Positions 11,348-23,256 are shown, counted from the stretch's first letter. The stretch: DNA of 64,000 bases from Coix lacryma-jobi var. lacryma-jobi (GCA_009763385.1 CM019831.1:88943845-89007844), one strand, 5' to 3'. Notes: generated from the letters alone by a model not told the origin. Translations and numbers: made by a program.

Positions 11348-14300
11348 CTACAGAGTATCGAGAAAGTCGGGATAGCTCTTCGCTAAGAAGTCTTCGGATT
11401 CCCAAGTGGCTTCTTCTTCAGAGTGTTGGTTCCACTGGACCTTGTACCATCTTGTGGTAGTCCTCCGGGTAACACGATCCTTGTAATCCAACACACGAAC
11501 TGGATATTCAGAGTATGACAGATCGGGTTCTAATTCAACACCTTCAACTTCCACCACGTGTTCGGGTACTCGTAGACACTTCTTGAGTTGGGAGACGTGA
11601 AACACATTATAGACGGCGGAAAGATGATCGGACAATCTTAGTTTGTAAGCTACCTTGCCACAGCGTTCCCGAATTTCAAAGGGACCAATATAGCGTGGTG
11701 CTAACTTCCCCTTGACTCCAAAACGAGTAACTCCTTTGGTGGGTGAGACCTTCAGGTACGCATAATCCCCGATCTAGAACTTCAGAGGTCGACGTCTCTT
11801 GTCAGCATAGCTCTTCTGTCGAGACTGCGCAATCTTCATATTCTCTTGTATTTGCTTGACTTTTTCTTCCATATCTTTTACTAGGTCAACCCCAAAGAAT
11901 TCCCTTTCTCCAGGTTCCGACCAACTGAGAGGTGTACGACAGCGGCGACCATATAGTGCTTCAAAGGGTGCCATTTTGATGCTCTCTTGATAACTGTTAT
12001 TATACGAGAATTCTGCCAAGGGCAAACAGTTATCCCAAGCATCTGCAAAGGTGAGCACGTAGGCTCTCAACATATCCTCTAACACTTGGTTGACTCGCTC
12101 AGTTTGTCCATCCGTTTGTGGATGATATGCTGTGCTATGCAGTAGCTTGGTTCCAAGTGAGGTATGGAACGCTTTCCAGAACTTTGCGACAAACTGAGTA
12201 CCACTATCAGAGACAATGGTCTTGGGTATGCCATGGAGTTTTACTATGTTGTTCTTGTACAAAGTGGCATAAGTGGGGACGGTGTAGCTGGTTTTGACTG
12301 GCAGGAAGTGAGCTTGCTTAGTGAGGCGATCCACGATCACCCAGATGGAATCAAAACCTCTTTGTGTCTTGGGTAGCCCATTAATAAAATCCATACTGAT
12401 ATCGTCCCATTTCCAAGCAGGTACAGGTAAAGGTTGCAATTCTCCTCCGGGCTTCATGTGCACAACTTTGACTTTCTGACAAGTATCACAGTGAGCGACA
12501 TATCGGGCGATCTCAATCTTCATCTTTGTCCACCAGAATCTCTGCCTCAAGTCCTGGTACATCTTGTTGCTGCCGGGGTGGATGGAGAATATAGTCAAAT
12601 GTGCTTCATCAAGGATTAACTGTCTCAGCTCAGGCACTTTGGGAACTACCAGTCGGTTCTTGAACCAAACCACTCCTGCATCATCAATCCTGAAACAATC
12701 CGCTTTTCCGGCTCGGACCCTTTCGATAATGTGCTTGATTCCAGGGTTATCTTTCTGTGCAGTGATGATTTGTTCCCTGATAGGGGTTTCTATCCTGATA
12801 TTATTCAGAGTTCCTTGTGGAACCATTTCAATTCCCAGCTTCTCTAGTTCATAACACAGGGAAGAATCATAGGGTTCCATTACCAGACAGCTGCAATATG
12901 ACTTGCGACTGAGCGCATCGGCGACCACATTCGCCTTACCCGGATGGTAATGTACTTCGAGATCATAGTCCTTAATTAATTCAAGCCATCTTCTCTGTCT
13001 CATATTCAGTTCTTCTTGAGTGAAGATATACTTCAGGCTTTTGTGATCTGTGTACACATTGCAGGCACTACCCAACAAATAATGACGCCAGATCTTTAGG
13101 GCATGCACCACTACTGCTAACTCAAGATCATGGGTTGGATAATTCTCTTCATGTCGCTTAAGCTGCCGTGAGGCATAAGCGATCACTCGTCCTTCTTGCA
13201 TCAAAACACAGCCCAAACCAGTACCAGATGCATCACAGTAGACATCAAAGGGTTTTTCGATGTTCGGCTGGGCTAGCACTGGTGACGTGGTTAACAGTTT
13301 CTTCAATGTCTGAAAGGCTTGTTCACAAGCTGGTGACCAGACAAACTTCACAGAATTCTTTACTAACTCGGTGATAGGCTTGGCGATTCTGGAGAAATCC
13401 GGGATGAAACGGCGATAATATCCAGCCATTCCCATGAAGCTGCGGACTTCGTGAACAGTGGTAGGTGGCTTCCAATCCAGAATGTCTGCCACTTTTCTGG
13501 GATCAACTGACACACCTTCAGCGGATAGAACATGACCAAGGAACTGTATCTGATCTAACCAGAACCCACATTTACTGAACTTGGCATAAAGCTGATGATC
13601 TCTAAGGCGGGTTAGAACGATACAAAGGTGTTCGGCATGCTCTTCAGGGGTCTTTGAGTAGACAAGGATGTCGTCAATGAACACGACCACAAATTTATCA
13701 AGCTCCGGCATGAATACAGAGTTCATGAGGTACATGAAGTGGGCAGGGGCGTTGGTCAAACCGAAGGACATGACCAAGTACTCATATAGGCCGTATCTGG
13801 TGGTGAAAGCGGTTTTAGGAATGTCTTCGGGACGTATTTTTATTTGGTGGTAGCCAGATCTGAGGTCAATTTTGGAGAATATTCTGGCTCCAGCTAGTTG
13901 GTCAAAAAGAAGGTCCATACGAGGCAAGGGATATTTATTTTTGATGGTGACTTCATTGAGTGGGCGATAATCAACGCATAACCTAAGACTTTTGTCTTTC
14001 TTCTTTACAAAGATTGCAGGACAGCCCCAAGGAGACGAACTTGGGCGAATGAAGCCCTTATCCAGCAAGTCTTGTAACTGGATTTTTAGCTCTGCCAACT
14101 CTCTGGGAGGCATTCGATAAGCTCTGCGAGATATAGGAGCAGTCCCAGGCTTTAGCTCTATGGCAAACTCAACATCACGGTCAGGAGGCAGACCAGGTAA
14201 GTCCTCTGGAAAAACATCAGGGAATTCACAGACCACGGGGATGTCTCTGGTTTCCAGAACATAGGTGGTATTCAAAAGTGTGGCTACTGGTTTTGGAGGC

Positions 14301-16733
14301 ATTGGGAGTTGGAGAAGGAGTTTGGAGGTACTGTTAGGAATGTCCACTCTCACAACCCTATTCAGGATGTCAATCATAGCCTTATACTGGCACATCCAAT
14401 TCAAGCCTAGAATGACATCTATCTCCTGATCACATAGCACTATCATGGTGGTAGGAAATATGTGTTCCCCCAACATCACCGGTATATTGCGAACCACCTC
14501 CTTAGTACTTATACGCCCTCCAGGCGAAAATATACAGAAACTTTCTTTCAACTCCCCAATTGATATCCCATGCTTAGAGACAAATGTACGACTGATGAAG
14601 GAATGCGATGCACCAGAATCAAACAACACGTGATGCGAACCCGCTAGGGTTTTTGCCCGATCTTTCGATGAGAAACGGGGATAACTCGATTGGTGGATGG
14701 AGATGACGTTCACGGCCCGACTACAGCCCTCAAGACCGCGCCTTAGCAACCGATACACCACGTCCAATAGCCGTCACGATCTTGTGGAGCGCGACAACCA
14801 GCCCCTAGGGCTCCCGTCCTGCAAGCAATCGAAGAACTAGCAAGAACGAGGAAACAAGCACTGAATTTGCAAGATGAAATTGAAGGTTTCAAACTGAATC
14901 TTAATCTACAATGGGGTTCCGAAGACAAGGAGACGGGCGGCTGATCCTGCACGCGCGCCTACAAGCAAGTAGCTAAGGCTAAACTTGATCTAAACAAAAC
15001 CCAAACCGACCATGGCGGCTATAGAGGGATATAAGTAGATGGATTGACGACCAAAAGAGTGTTGGGGTCGTTCTCCAACCCTAGGACGCGTCCCTAATGG
15101 ACCCAACTTGATACATGGGCCATAAGCCCAAAATGAGGTGACGCAGCACCCTGGACAGCAAGACCTGTCGACGGTAATTGGATCATTGCCGCTGCTGCCG
15201 AACAGATATTGACGTGGGACTTGATTCATATGAAAGTAAACTTGATAAGCTTTCCAACAAGTCCTGAAGCGCCTGAATCCGAATCCGTATGCAACCGTGG
15301 TGGCGGTCACAAGTTGGCGCTTTGCTGCAGTCCGAATCCGGCTACCGCGAGTCCTTCTCCCTTTCGGTCTTCTCCTCGGTTCCTAATCAAAAGAAGAGTG
15401 CACGCGTTTCCATTGTCTAAACAAGATGGACAAGAGCTTATCATGGAACTCACTTGATGATTAAGTTGACGAGCACGAGCACGAGTAAGAGGGCCAGCTA
15501 TAGGTTGTGTCGGAGAGGATGTATTGCTGGTGTTAATGTCCTCATCAACACGACTGCGGGATGATTGGCAACGGGAAACCTACCGATCATGACGGGCTCT
15601 CCTTCTGGGATGTCGCCGACAGTGGTGTAGTAGACTTGCCCGTGCTTCTTGACAACTTTGCCTTTCTGAACATGCTGCTGCTGGACACGGTGCTGCTGCT
15701 GCTGAGATCCTCCAGGACCCTTCTGAGCATTCTGAGCATATCTCTTGGGCTTTGGGCACTCACAAGACCAGTGACCGACTTGGCCGCAGTTGTAGCATGG
15801 ATGGTTGTAGGCGGTTTGTAGGGTGGTGATACGAACACCTGGGGCGTTCGGCTGCGTGGCACTTTGCTGGTTGGCGTTGTGGGTGGTGGCCGCAGTACGG
15901 ACGACCACTTGCTGGTGGGGGTAAGGTGGGCGATTTTGGTGGTGGCTAGGGTGATAAATGACCCTCTAGCGCTTGTGACTGCCAGAGAAACTGTTGGATC
16001 CTGCTTTCTTCTTCTTCTTTTCCTCTTGGTACTAGCGATTGCTCTCCTCAAAAGCAACAACCCGGTCAACGGCATCATGATACAAGCCGGTCAGGTTATT
16101 GGACATACTTCTGCGAATCTTGGGGTGCAGTCCCCTAAGGAAACAGTCCCTCTTCTTTTCGTCCGTGTTGACGTATTCCGAGGCATACTGGCTAAGGTGG
16201 TTAAACTGACCCACATACTGCATCACTGTGGAGTCTTTCTGCTGCAGTGCCAGAAACTGATCAAGCTTCATCTTCATCAATCCGGAAGGGATATGATGTG
16301 CACGGAAAGCGGTGCGGAACTCTTCCCAGGTCAACTGATGACCTTCTGGCTGGGCAGCCAACAGGTTGGCATACCAAGCGCTTGCTGGACCACGAAGCTG
16401 CTGAGAAGCGAACCGGGGCTTCTGGGTGTCGGTGCAGTGAAGAAGACCAAACTTCTGCTCCATGGTGCGGAGCCAATCATCAACTTCAAGGGGTTCATCG
16501 GCCTTGGTAAAGACTGGTGGATGGGTTTCAGTGAAATCCACATATGTGGTCTCGTTGTTGATGTTATGGCGACCACGGTGGCCATTGTTCTGCTACCCCT
16601 GGTTTTGAGCCATCAGGTTAGCAGCGGCTGCCAAGGCTGCGATGGCATCTGCTAGCGTAGTAGGTACAGGTGGAGGGTTTGGAAGGTCGCCCTCCCGAGA
16701 ACTTCCAGCTCCAGTGCGAGTGTTCACAGGCAT
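11348..16733 (-). pseudogene. Tekay gag-pol polyprotein with chromodomain, interrupted
   Basis: The frame starts at MPVNTRTGAG (ATG at 16733) and, if the 922 bases of the solo LTR plus one target copy are left out, continues in phase to 11348: 1,488 codons. Gag has the capsid core (PASAWYANLL, TWEEFRTAF) and a CCHC knuckle, CYNCGQVGHWSCEC. Counting from the first M after the LTR (14767): protease DSGASHSF at about 50, RT with FIDD at about 363, RNase H starting DAS at about 512, integrase HHCC at about 723-762, core DFINGLP and SDSGTQF (usually DRGTQF) with TERVN. The chromodomain spans about 11365-11515 (YPVRVLDY...WYKVQW...TWE). Amber codons lie at 16595, 16034, 15968 and 11776 (first base, minus strand); the first three look like CAG to TAG. 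The last separates the chromodomain from integrase. Confidence 0.93.
14631..15547 (-). mobile_element. Solo LTR nested in the Tekay gag-pol
   Basis: A 917-bp LTR reads TGATGAGGACATT...GGTTCGCATCA on the minus strand, with target duplication acacg at 14626-14630 and 15548-15552. Removing it and one target copy restores the gag-pol phase, so it is a clean later insertion. Its first bases encode DEDINTSNTSS...GPLTRARARQLNHQ, which resembles the C-terminus of a gypsy polyprotein; in such families the ORF is known to run into the 3' LTR. No internal region is present. Confidence 0.88.
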
Positions 16734-16990
16734 CTGTTAAGCAACTTGGAACTTAGCATCCATTGATAAGGTTTTGAAAACAACTGACTGAAAAGCTTCA
16801 CTGATACAAAGGTAGATGACCGATAAAGATGACTTGACAGATAACAACAGATAGATAAGGGGAAAAGGTACGAAAAGAAAGATACAGACCCAACTTAGCA
16901 AAAGACAGACTAGCGCTCCCAAACCTAGACTAAGGGTTTAGGTAAGCAGATGGTACAGACACACGGGATCTCCATCCTCTATCAGCGAGT

Positions 16991-17593
16991 CTAGTCCTCA
17001 TCGATGATGATCATGTCGTCGTCGTCATCTTCTTCCTCGAGGATGAGCTCAGGCTCAACCTCCTCGTCTTCAGCGTGGATGTCTTCGGCAGGTTCAATCT
17101 CCTCGTTCATGCCTGGCTCTTGCTCTACGTCCGGCTCTTCCACTACTCCATCCTCAGGGTCCTCGACAACCGGGGGAACCATGGGGTGGAGTTGGTTGTA
17201 CAGCTGGTGTACCTCCTCATGAAGCATATCATTGAACTGTTCAATCTGAGTTGTGTACTGCCGCAGTCTGTGGAGCTCGGCTCTGGTGACGTCCTCGCGA
17301 ACCCAAGTGGCATCGCGCTGCTGGATGGCGCGAATCACGTTCCGGTTGGCCTGCTCCAGGGAAGCTCGTGCCTCATAGAACTCCAGACGTGAGTGGTAGA
17401 AGTCATGCTCCAAGTTCTTCAGCTCAGCCTTCAGGTTCTTGATCTCCTCCTTTAGGTGCTTGCGGGTGCGGCGGGGAAAGCGACGACCGTTTGTGGCTTC
17501 GCCAGTCTCTTCTCCAGCACGTGGTGCCAGCTGGTGGCGTGGCACACCGTTCGGTCCAGTCGACTTGCGAGCAGTCAGCTTGATGCGAGCCAT
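16991..17593 (-). CDS. Histone H3 tail-like, coiled-coil, acidic protein (Tekay upstream ORF)
   Basis: This intact 200-aa ORF lies between the primer-binding site and gag, on the same strand as both. Residues 1-13 read MARIKLTARKSTG and residues 18-24 read PRHQLAP. The first block matches the H3 tail except T3I and Q5L and keeps K4, R8, K9, S10 and T11; the second parallels H3 PRKQLAT with a one-residue shift. Codons match H3-type codons with single-base changes. Residues about 40-135 are charged with heptad spacing (LKEEIKNLKAELKNL), a likely coiled coil. Residues about 145-200 are strongly acidic and end DDDDDMIIIDED. The start has a good context (gacATGG). No histone fold is present, so it is not a histone. 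A role in chromatin targeting is inference; an uncharacterised Tekay accessory protein is the safe call. Confidence 0.8.
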   Translation of the reverse strand: MARIKLTARKSTGPNGVPRHQLAPRAGEETGEATNGRRFPRRTRKHLKEEIKNLKAELKNLEHDFYHSRLEFYEARASLEQANRNVIRAIQQRDATWVREDVTRAELHRLRQYTTQIEQFNDMLHEEVHQLYNQLHPMVPPVVEDPEDGVVEEPDVEQEPGMNEEIEPAEDIHAEDEEVEPELILEEEDDDDDMIIIDED

Positions 17594-17917
17594 GTCTGGA
17601 TAGGATAAGATGGATGAGGAGTGAAAAGGCTAGCAAGAAAAGGTAAAGGCATACTAACCCAACGAACTTAGAGAGGAAGTTATTATATTAACTTAAGTGA
17701 ATATGACATGATGCATGGATCGTTCCTACGGAACAAGGCAATGCACTAAATAAATAAGGTACATAGGGCTTAAAACATGTTGTCTCGCTAGCTAGCGTTG
17801 CCAAATAAAGACAAGATGAGAAGAGCAGTTTGGACCCAAAATAGTCAAGTTTAATTTGTTTGGACTCAAAAGATCTTTTGAAGTTTTCGCAAAAACACTG
17901 CAACGTCATAGTGAGAT

Positions 17918-17929
17918 GCTCCGATACCA
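17918..17929 (-). other. Primer-binding site, tRNA-iMet type
   Basis: On the minus strand the bases read TGGTATCGGAGC, three bases from the 5' LTR end. This is the usual plant initiator-methionine tRNA 3'-end complement with one variant base, and it fixes the orientation of the element as minus. Confidence 0.88.
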
Positions 17930-17932
17930 CTC

Positions 17933-20900
17933 TGTAACGTAACGGCCCTAATCCCATGGCCCACCGGTCCCTGTCATCCACTGACAGCCGAACTGATGTT
18001 CCGTGTGATTAAGACTGTTCGTCACCGGGCTGCATCAGCGCCCATTGTCCGCAGGATCATCTCACCATTCGGTTACAATACTTGGATACTTTTACAAATA
18101 ACATCGGAATACAGAGCGGAAGACTTAAATAACATTAGTTTTACAAACCGAGTTTCCAAATAAGATTAAAGATGCAGTTATTACAAACCAAGTTCGGATA
18201 ATAGAAAATGGAAATAGAAATAGGCAGCGTAGCGGAGTACAACAAAATAAAGATACTTGCAAACACCCAGCCCGAGGGTGCAGAACTATTCTTCGGCCTC
18301 ATCGGCCTCTTCCTGGACGATGGTCATGCAGCAGGGTGCAAGACACATCGGGGACTCAGTCATACCTGCAACATGGGTAACAAACCCTGAGTACTGGGGG
18401 TACTCAACAAGACTTACCCGACTAAAGAAAAGGGGAGAAGACTCAGGAATGAGAGGCTTAGGGTAGTCAAGGTAAGGCTTAAGCAATATCAAGTATTTTG
18501 CAGAAAAGCGTTTTGCAAACCTTGTTCTATTTTTGGAAAGATTCAAGTATTCCTCAATTCTTCATTGTTCATGATTCATTTTACTTTTCAAAACATACCT
18601 AGTTGAGAACCACTCTCCGTTGACAGTCAGTGACCAAGTCTCCATAACCTAGGAGCAACGTTAATTCGGATAAATAATACTCAGCTGAGGATCCCTATCC
18701 ACACTGCATATGTAGCACCCAAGCTTGCATATGCCAACTCGTCTACCACGATTCCTCCAAGATTGGGCCCGATCCTACGCCACCCGGAAGTACAGTACAC
18801 CACTCCTATCCAGGTACGACGACCACGTGGGTACATGCTACTTCCGCCATCTCTCCACTCCCAGTGCGCGGTTGTCGGTCCAATAAAGGATTCCTCGGAG
18901 CCACAGCTTTCTGAAGTATGTGAATAGTTGCAAGTCTTGACCAGCAGGCCCCCATACAGATGGTCCCTAAATTTTTCCGCCAACAACAAGCACCTCGGGA
19001 CTCTAACCCAAGAGTACAGGTTCTGTCGGTTTTCCAACCCTGTCCCGGCCGGTGTCAACTGTTGAGTCCCGGACTACAACATGACGGCACCGTACGCTCG
19101 GACAACCTTTCCTCGCCGTTGACTAGGTACGGATCAGATACCTAGCCAACAGTCGGGGAGTAAAGCCAAATTCCCATAAAAATTCTTTGAGTGATCACAC
19201 TTTTGAAATTGGCATTTTTATTGCAAATCTATTGTATAGCATCACTAAGCATTTTGCAAATAGTTTTTAAACAGGGCAGGTGGATATCCTGGTGGAGGTA
19301 GACAATGCAGGTAATAGGTCATCACACAACTCTTATAACCTAATGCAGTAGTTTTAACTCAAAAGCATTTAAGTAAACTTTTGTGAAAACAGGGAAGGGT
19401 TAAATGCACCGGGGCTTGCCTTGAAGAGCAAAGAGGACAGGCTCGGGGTCGGCAGTGCAGGTGTCGGAACTCGGGGTCGCCTCGGGAGTAGGTTCGTCAG
19501 CGGCTGACTCGGCTTTGATGCCTTCTCCTTCGGTCACTATACGGATGCAATGATGTATGCTTATGAGGATGCTGACATGAATAATACCGCACATGACAAA
19601 ACCACTGATTCTAGAGTACAACTTTCTATCGTGTAAGTAATTTCTAGAATGGACATAAAGTTACTTATCTCTACCCTTAAGCAAGATTAATCGAACTTAT
19701 TAAACATCTTTTACCTGACCTAAACACAAGTCATTGCATGGCATCACAAATATCATAGACCAGTTGGGTGGGGGTCTATGAACAGCAAACAATCCCAAAG
19801 TCACGTCACACGGCATACAACATGAACCCTAAGTGCTTTTCTATTTTTCCTAATTATTTAAAAAAAGGTCATTTTATACAGTTGCTCCAAAAGGCCTCAA
19901 AATTCTACCAGAGACTAAGCATGACATAACTAGCACATAAAAATTTATCTCATAAATTTTGGAACTACACATGATTTTCTAAAAATCTAAAACCATCCAT
20001 TTCTTAATTAAAAGAAGGATGTTTCATTTTCTAATTTTTGCAGAAAGGTAGAGTTTCTTATTTTTCTAAAATTCTACACAGTGCAAGGAGCATACCATAT
20101 TTTTGTCAAGATTTATGGAACAACAGATTAATTCTCACAAAAAAGAGAAAACAGAACACTATTCACATTTTTCAGAAAAAAAGAAAAGAGCACTGTGCTC
20201 CTTCTTCGCAGGGCTCGGGCGAAACGGAAAACGATCGCTTCGTCCGAGGCCTGGCTAGGAGGCTCGGGCGAGACGGAAAACGATCGCTTCGTCCGAGGCC
20301 TGGCTAGGAGGCTCGGGCGAGACGGAAAATGATCGCTTCGTCCGAGGCCTGGCTAGGAGGCTCGGGCGAAACGGTGAACGGGTGTTTGCTTCGAGGCTCG
20401 AGACCTGGCTCGAGGCTCGGGCGAAATGGTGAGTGCGTGTCCGCTCGAGGCCTGGCTCGAGCGAGACGGTGAGTGTGCGTTCGCTCGAGGCCTGGCTCGA
20501 GCAAAGCGGTGATTGAGTGTTCGCTCGAGGCCTGGCTCGAGCTTGTGCTGGGAAAGCAGAGACCAGGGGGGCTTCGAGTACTCACCACGGGTCGGGGGCG
20601 AGGGTCGGCGAGGTGGAACAAGGGACGAAGGAGGAAACTCGACGGCGGCGCCTCGGCGGAACTTCTCGGCGACGAGCGGCGTTCCGGCGGCTCTGTCCAC
20701 CAAGAGAGGGTTACCGATGTGCGGATAGGAGCGCAAGGAGGCAAGGAAGATGAAATAGGGGTCGGGGAAAGAAAATCACGGCCGGGGAGTAAATATTTCT
20801 CAAACCCGTGCTTACCGGTGTTTCGCCGGAGTTTGGGAAGATGGGGTTACGCCGGGCGATTGGAGGCGGCGGAGGTAAACTCGAGCGGATGGGAAGCTTC

Positions 20901-22186
20901 GCGAGCTCAAGGCGGAGCTTCTGAGCTAGGTGGTTGAGTGACGGAGGCTCTGGACTGAGCTGGCGATGATGGCGGAGGGGATGAGGAACTCCGGCCAGCC
21001 GGCGGTTCCTTTTATAGCCGTGCGCGGGGGCGGATAAGCGTCGCGCGTAGGTGGATAAGAGGGCAAAGCGTGCGCACTCGATTGCCTGAAGAAACAGGAT
21101 GGGAGAGTCGCCCAGGGGCCGGGCGTTAGCTCGCCGACGTTGTCCACGCGGCGGCGGCTTGCTGGGAACTGTGGGGGACGGGCGAGGGTCAGCGCTTTGC
21201 GCGTGCGGGGGCGGAATGATCACGCGGCCGCAGGCGGCAGGTCGGTAGCAGGCGAGCGGCAGCCCAACGCGTGGCGCGCGCAGCTCCGGCGGGGTGGCCA
21301 TGGCCGGGCCCCCCTAGCTCTAGGTTGAAGATGAACAGGAGTAGGGTCTAGGGTTTGACTTTGAACTGATTTCTGTATTTTGCAAATAACTCCCAAAATT
21401 TGAACTGAGCAGCAAAAACTCAAAACACCAAAGTTGTGCAGAAAAAGAGATCTACAGCTTTGTCAATATGAAGATTTTCAAAATCCAAATAGTTTTTAAA
21501 TCACATTTGAAATTTGAAAAAAAGGGACACTTTTGGGATTTAAATAAATTCGAAATTACTTTTTAATTTTATACTGAAAATTGAAATCTGTAAACATGCA
21601 AGTTGTTCCTTTTGTCAAAACCTATAACTTTGCTATTATACATTTTTTTCTGAAACTCATTAGTTTTGAAATTATTTTGAAAACTAAAAAGGGGACAAAA
21701 ACTGGAGTTTGAATGAATTTGAAATTACTTCAAACTTTGTACAGAAACTTGAAAATTTGTAAATACCAAAGTTGTTTCTCTTGATCAGATCTACAACTTT
21801 GCTTTTTGGACCAACTCCAAATTTTGAATCGTTTTTAAATTAATAAAAGAGGGGTAAAAACCAGGGTTTGGAAATCAGGGTTTTCCAAAAGAGATTTGAA
21901 ATCTGTTTTTTGATTTTGGTTTTTTGAACACACAACAAAGCTTCAAGACACTAAACTGCACAAGAATTACACAAAGCCAGGCACAGAGGTGAAATTACCA
22001 TTTTGCCCTTATAGGAGGATTTGGGCTTTTAGGGTTTAGAAAAAAGGAATCACTACACACAAAATACCTTTAGCAAAGGTAAAGGCAAGCAATCATAAGA
22101 CAAACATTAATGCATGACAAGAATGATTATGACTTAAGATGATGACATGTCAGGTTAATTACAAATTAATCACCAGAGGTGTTACA
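17933..22186 (-). repeat. Tekay 5' LTR (right copy)
   Basis: This 4,254-bp LTR begins TGTAACGTAACGG and ends GGTGTTACA on the plus strand. It is longer than its partner because it keeps a GC-rich tandem array at 20213-20700. The middle (20700-21300) is GC-rich and the outer parts AT-rich. ORFs up to 196 codons (20711-21301) lie in the GC-rich part but have proline/arginine-rich, low-complexity content and no domain, so they are not called genes. Confidence 0.92.
20213..20560. repeat. GC-rich tandem repeat array in Tekay LTR
   Basis: Three to four near-exact 49-bp units (ggctcgggcgagacggaaaa...) run from 20213 to about 20360, followed by diverged units built on cgaggcctggctcgag. CpG is abundant. 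A related array lies in the solo LTR at 54217-54420, so the array is old in this lineage and changes length between copies. Confidence 0.85.
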
Positions 22187-22450
22187 GTGGCCCTAGCATT
22201 TTTTCAAGTTAGCAGGTTTATTGGGAGAAGAGAAAGGTGAAGTGCAGTAAGTAAGATGTCGAGCGACATGGCATGTCAAAAACGAGATCTAATCGGCTAA
22301 GATGACGTCATGTGTTCGGGAAACATTTTCTCTGAAGGGATGTTGCAATCAGGGAAATCACTGAGAGATGGAAATGGAATTATTCAGAGAAGAACAAGTT
22401 TCATCTGTTACAAACTTTATTCATAAGATTTGTCCTAGTACAAACTACCC

Positions 22451-23256
22451 TTAGAATAATTTGTTCAGGACAGACTGTGGATCAGTGGTTTCAGCAATGG
22501 CAGCGGCATGATCATCGTAATCTTTGATACCTTCCATTTCATCCAGGTATCCACCTGCGAAGCCGACTGGTAGAAAGGAGTAGTCCTCTTTGGTCCAAGA
22601 ACTCATTGCCGCTAGCCCGAAGGAAACCCCGGCATGCACACCTTGGATGACGGCCTGATCTATGCGGCCATCCACAGCGTCAAGACGAGCTTCGGCTGAG
22701 TCCCCATGAGCATTCACCTTGATGACAATTTTGTTCACTGCCATTTTTAGATGGTCATTCTCTGCAGAAAGGGCTAACAGGAAGAAGGGATGCATCAGGC
22801 AAGGCAAGCTCAAATAGAAGAAGAGGACCAAAACTCTGCTAACCTGTAATGATGCTGCAGAGCTATTTTTGTTGGTCTGCCCATTCAACTTCCTCAATGC
22901 CATGCTTCTTGGATGCATCTTCCAGTTCCTTCTGGGCCTTATCCCTTTCCTCGCGGTACCGAAGGGCATCCAAATGGGTCTGCTGAAGTGGATCATCAAA
23001 CTCAAAATATGATGGCTTAGGGAGAAGATTGAGAGAAGCCATTGGGGCTACCGTTTCTGGAAGAGGAACCCAAGCTTGGCTGGAGGAAGACCCCACCCTG
23101 GGGAGTGGACGACAAATCAGGAATAGATGAACAAGGGAAGCTACTGCAAGGGGGCAAGGAATCGATTTTTTACCCATAATGCCGGTGAGTTGATGCTCGG
23201 TTTCTTCCTGCTTCGTCTCCAATGGGATGCCTGCTAGGGTCACTGTTGCTTGCCAT
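22451..23256 (-). pseudogene. Antisense coiled-coil gene A of family 1 (probably broken)
   Basis: Read on the minus strand a start at 23256 gives MASNSDPSRHPIGDEAG, similar in style to the start of antisense gene B. The middle has LQQTHLDALRYREERDKAQK, a likely coiled coil; the C-terminal part includes GVHAGVSFGLAAMSSW and ends in VLNKLF (stop at 22451). The parts lie in different frames, joined by at least one probable intron (donor near 22843, acceptor near 22767) and a likely one-base shift at the run of A near 22868. Function is unknown. The order (polar start, coiled coil, intron, small globular tail) parallels gene B, so the two may be paralogues. Confidence 0.5.

Larger units (their letters stand above)
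7414..22186 (-). mobile_element. Tekay-type chromovirus (Ty3/gypsy), 14.8 kb
   Basis: The element is bounded by TGTAACG...GTTACA ends and the perfect target duplication gtggc (7409-7413 and 22187-22191), and sits inside the internal region of gypsy family 1. The coding strand is minus, so the right LTR is the 5' LTR. Order in the sense direction: 5' LTR, tRNA-iMet primer site, a 200-aa ORF with an H3-like tail, gag-pol with a C-terminal chromodomain, polypurine tract, 3' LTR. LTRs of about 4 kb, the chromodomain and the extra upstream ORF suit the Tekay/Del lineage. By eye the LTRs differ at about 55-60 sites in 3.9 kb, near 1.5 percent. It carries four amber codons and a solo LTR in gag-pol and is dead in cis. 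Confidence 0.93.

Noticed and set aside
16991..17593. A genuine histone H3 gene or pseudogene
   Set aside because: Only the first about 25 residues resemble H3; there is no histone fold, and the ORF sits in its expected place between primer site and gag of a retrotransposon.
20711..21301. 196-codon minus-strand ORF in the GC-rich part of the Tekay LTR as a gene
   Set aside because: Low-complexity proline/arginine-rich content. The matching region of the other LTR (9798-10390) is split into different frames, and GC-rich DNA has few stops by chance.
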